Source of the DNA: Parelaphostrongylus tenuis
Lineage: Eukaryota > Nematoda > Chromadorea > Rhabditida > Metastrongylidae
Length of the DNA stretch: 64,000 nucleotides
Assembly: GCA_019055375.1 (NCBI GenBank)
Contig: JAHQIW010007099.1
Span: forward strand, 1-64,000
Reading direction: 5' to 3'
Below, in pieces: positions 1 to 64,000 of this stretch. A program made the translations under genes and the position numbers. Within the stretch, counting starts at the first letter, position 1. The number at the start of each line of letters is the position of its first letter. The notes beneath the pieces were generated by a model. That model made no database searches. It saw only the letters and a program-made list of their open reading frames with translations, and was not told where the DNA came from.

Positions 1-428
1 ATGTTATTTTATAACATTCTTGAATGTATACAAACAATTGTGCAGCCATTTTCTTCAAAAATAATATAACTTGTGCACATTTATAAGCACTGAAATATTA
101 GTACAAACTATTCAGTGGAAGTGATGTGCACTTTAATTCAGCATTATTAATGAAAATCAATTAAATTAGTTTCAAAATTTTAGAATAGCGAAAAGCAGCG
201 TTATCTCTAAATGCATTACTATTGACTGATTACTATCAGGGCATCTGCAAAGCTGCTAAGGGACCAATTATTACGTGGATGATTTAACAAATTGATTTTC
301 TTCTTGACACTGCATTATACTTACCTTTACCAATTTTTCTGACTCCAGCTCCGCATGCAAATGTATTTTCATTTATTCTAGATTCGTTTGATTATTAACC
401 CTGTTTCTATAACCATTTTACTCTTAAG
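1..428 (+). other. XDH intron sequence upstream of the first visible exon
   Basis: AT-rich intron ending in CTTAAG. I see no exon for the first [2Fe-2S] domain and no recognisable repeat here. Confidence 0.6.
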
Positions 429-63203
<62,775 letters not shown>

Positions 63204-63275
63204 GAAATACATGAAGAAAGCGTATAATGAAGCTTTTCTGTTATTTACATCGCATTCTTTTTGTGTTACTGCATT

Positions 63276-63281
63276 ATTAAA
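63276..63281 (+). promoter_or_regulatory. Candidate poly(A) signal of XDH
   Basis: ATTAAA lies about 73 bases after the XDH stop codon, in an AT-rich 3' flank. This is the common variant of AATAAA. Cleavage would be expected 10-25 bases downstream. Confidence 0.4.
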
Positions 63282-63572
63282 TCCTGCTTGATAGTTTTCA
63301 ATTTGTAGCTCTACTAATTACAGCGGTTGCCAGATACACAACTCGCTTCGCTGCTGTTCTAACAAAATACTTGTCCAAATGCAACGAACCTCTCTCTACA
63401 CAGAACCGTGTATCTGCTTATATATTTGATAGCTTTCACGATGACCATCTCGAATGTGTTGATACGTAAACAGGCAAAAATAATGAAACGTATCCTAGAA
63501 GAGTTTACACCTCCAAGCTGCAGACAAGTCCTTCGAACCTATTCAATCACTCTAAAATATAAGTCGACCTCA

Positions 63573-63640
63573 GAAGGAAGATGGACCTGCGTTTCACCAT
63601 AAGCGAGGCGCGTGCTACCACTATACCATCGGGCCACCGC
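63573..63640 (-). repeat. tRNA-like fragment in XDH 3' flank
   Basis: The minus strand reads CCCGATGGTATAGTGGTAGC (good A box), then ATGGTGAAACGCAGGTCCAT, where the B box is degraded (GGTCCATC). No acceptor pairing. It is a tRNA-derived remnant. Confidence 0.5.
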
Positions 63641-63860
63641 TTTGCTAGCACTCTTTCTTCGATATGAACTATCGTAGCTGTGAGCGATCATTTCTTGAAA
63701 GGTTTGGTCGGCTAAGCACATGTTAACGATAAATTCAGATAAGCTGACAGCTATCAAATGTATATTGACTATATAAATTCTTTATTTTACTGCTTTAGCA
63801 TTGTGATGTCACGAATAGTCATCTAAGAGTGTTACGTGGTATGCAAAGATTCGACTTTTG

Positions 63861-63898
63861 GCGAGGTTAAACCCGAGTTTCGTCCTTACCGGGCACGC
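63861..63898 (-). repeat. Fragment of hairpin-family tRNA-like 3' half
   Basis: The minus strand reads GCGTGCCCGGTAAGGACGAA then ACTCGGGTTTAACCTCGCC, a diverged form of CGCGTCCCCGGATAGGATGA..CGTGGGTTCGATTCCCGCC at 24075-24113. Confidence 0.5.
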
Positions 63899-64000
63899 TT
63901 ATCTGGGTTCAACGCAAATACGTAGTTGCACGACATCCGTTATAGGTTGATTGACGACAGCTACGATATTTCATATCGAAGAGAGAGTGGCGACAAAGCG

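Overview
The window reads as nuclear DNA of a parasitic nematode, most likely a strongylid of the hookworm type. It is AT-rich with long repeat-filled introns. The best-preserved retrotransposon open reading frame belongs to an RTE-type family that I recall as abundant in hookworm genomes; this species-level call is inference. No bacterial gene organisation is visible.

One host gene accounts for all the convincing host coding sequence: xanthine dehydrogenase (XDH) on the + strand. I could follow 33 coding exons from 429 to 63203. They join in a consistent reading phase with GT-AG introns and give about 1,239 residues. They run from the second [2Fe-2S] cluster through the FAD domain and the molybdenum-cofactor domain to the stop codon. 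The first [2Fe-2S] domain (roughly 100 residues) must lie upstream of the window. Coding sequence is only about 3.7 kb of more than 62 kb. Introns range from 57 bp to about 5.1 kb.

The introns are a dense collection of mobile DNA. (1) RTE-type retrotransposon copies lie at 6100-7440 (+, decayed), 14064-14207 (-, 3' tip), 39560-41035 (+, decayed), 51950-53000 (-, nearly open) and 59828-61280 (-, open reverse transcriptase). (2) A palindromic (foldback) DNA element family includes four copies flanked by 10-11 bp target duplications, at 28723-29259, 47306-48038, 54310-54768 and 54913-55487. (3) Hairpin elements carrying tRNA-like sequence in their arms lie at 23917-24163, 33527-33712 and 49653-49920, with fragments elsewhere. 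(4) A palindromic MITE lies at 12284-12800, and a relative at about 42980-44300 has a 480 bp ATT microsatellite at its centre. (5) A 480 bp palindrome at 22540-23017 has dispersed fragments. (6) A long dispersed repeat has copies near 9320-11940, 29650-31128 and 35860-38470, and diverged 160-190 bp units spread through many introns appear related to it. (7) Smaller items are a tRNA-derived SINE with a 13 bp target duplication, a mariner pseudogene, a possible Penelope-like GIY-YIG fragment, a LINE endonuclease fragment and a TA-flanked MITE.

The end of the window, 63204-64000, is the 3' flank of XDH. It holds a candidate poly(A) signal and two more tRNA-like fragments. No functional tRNA, rRNA or CRISPR array was found, and I saw no second host gene that I can defend.
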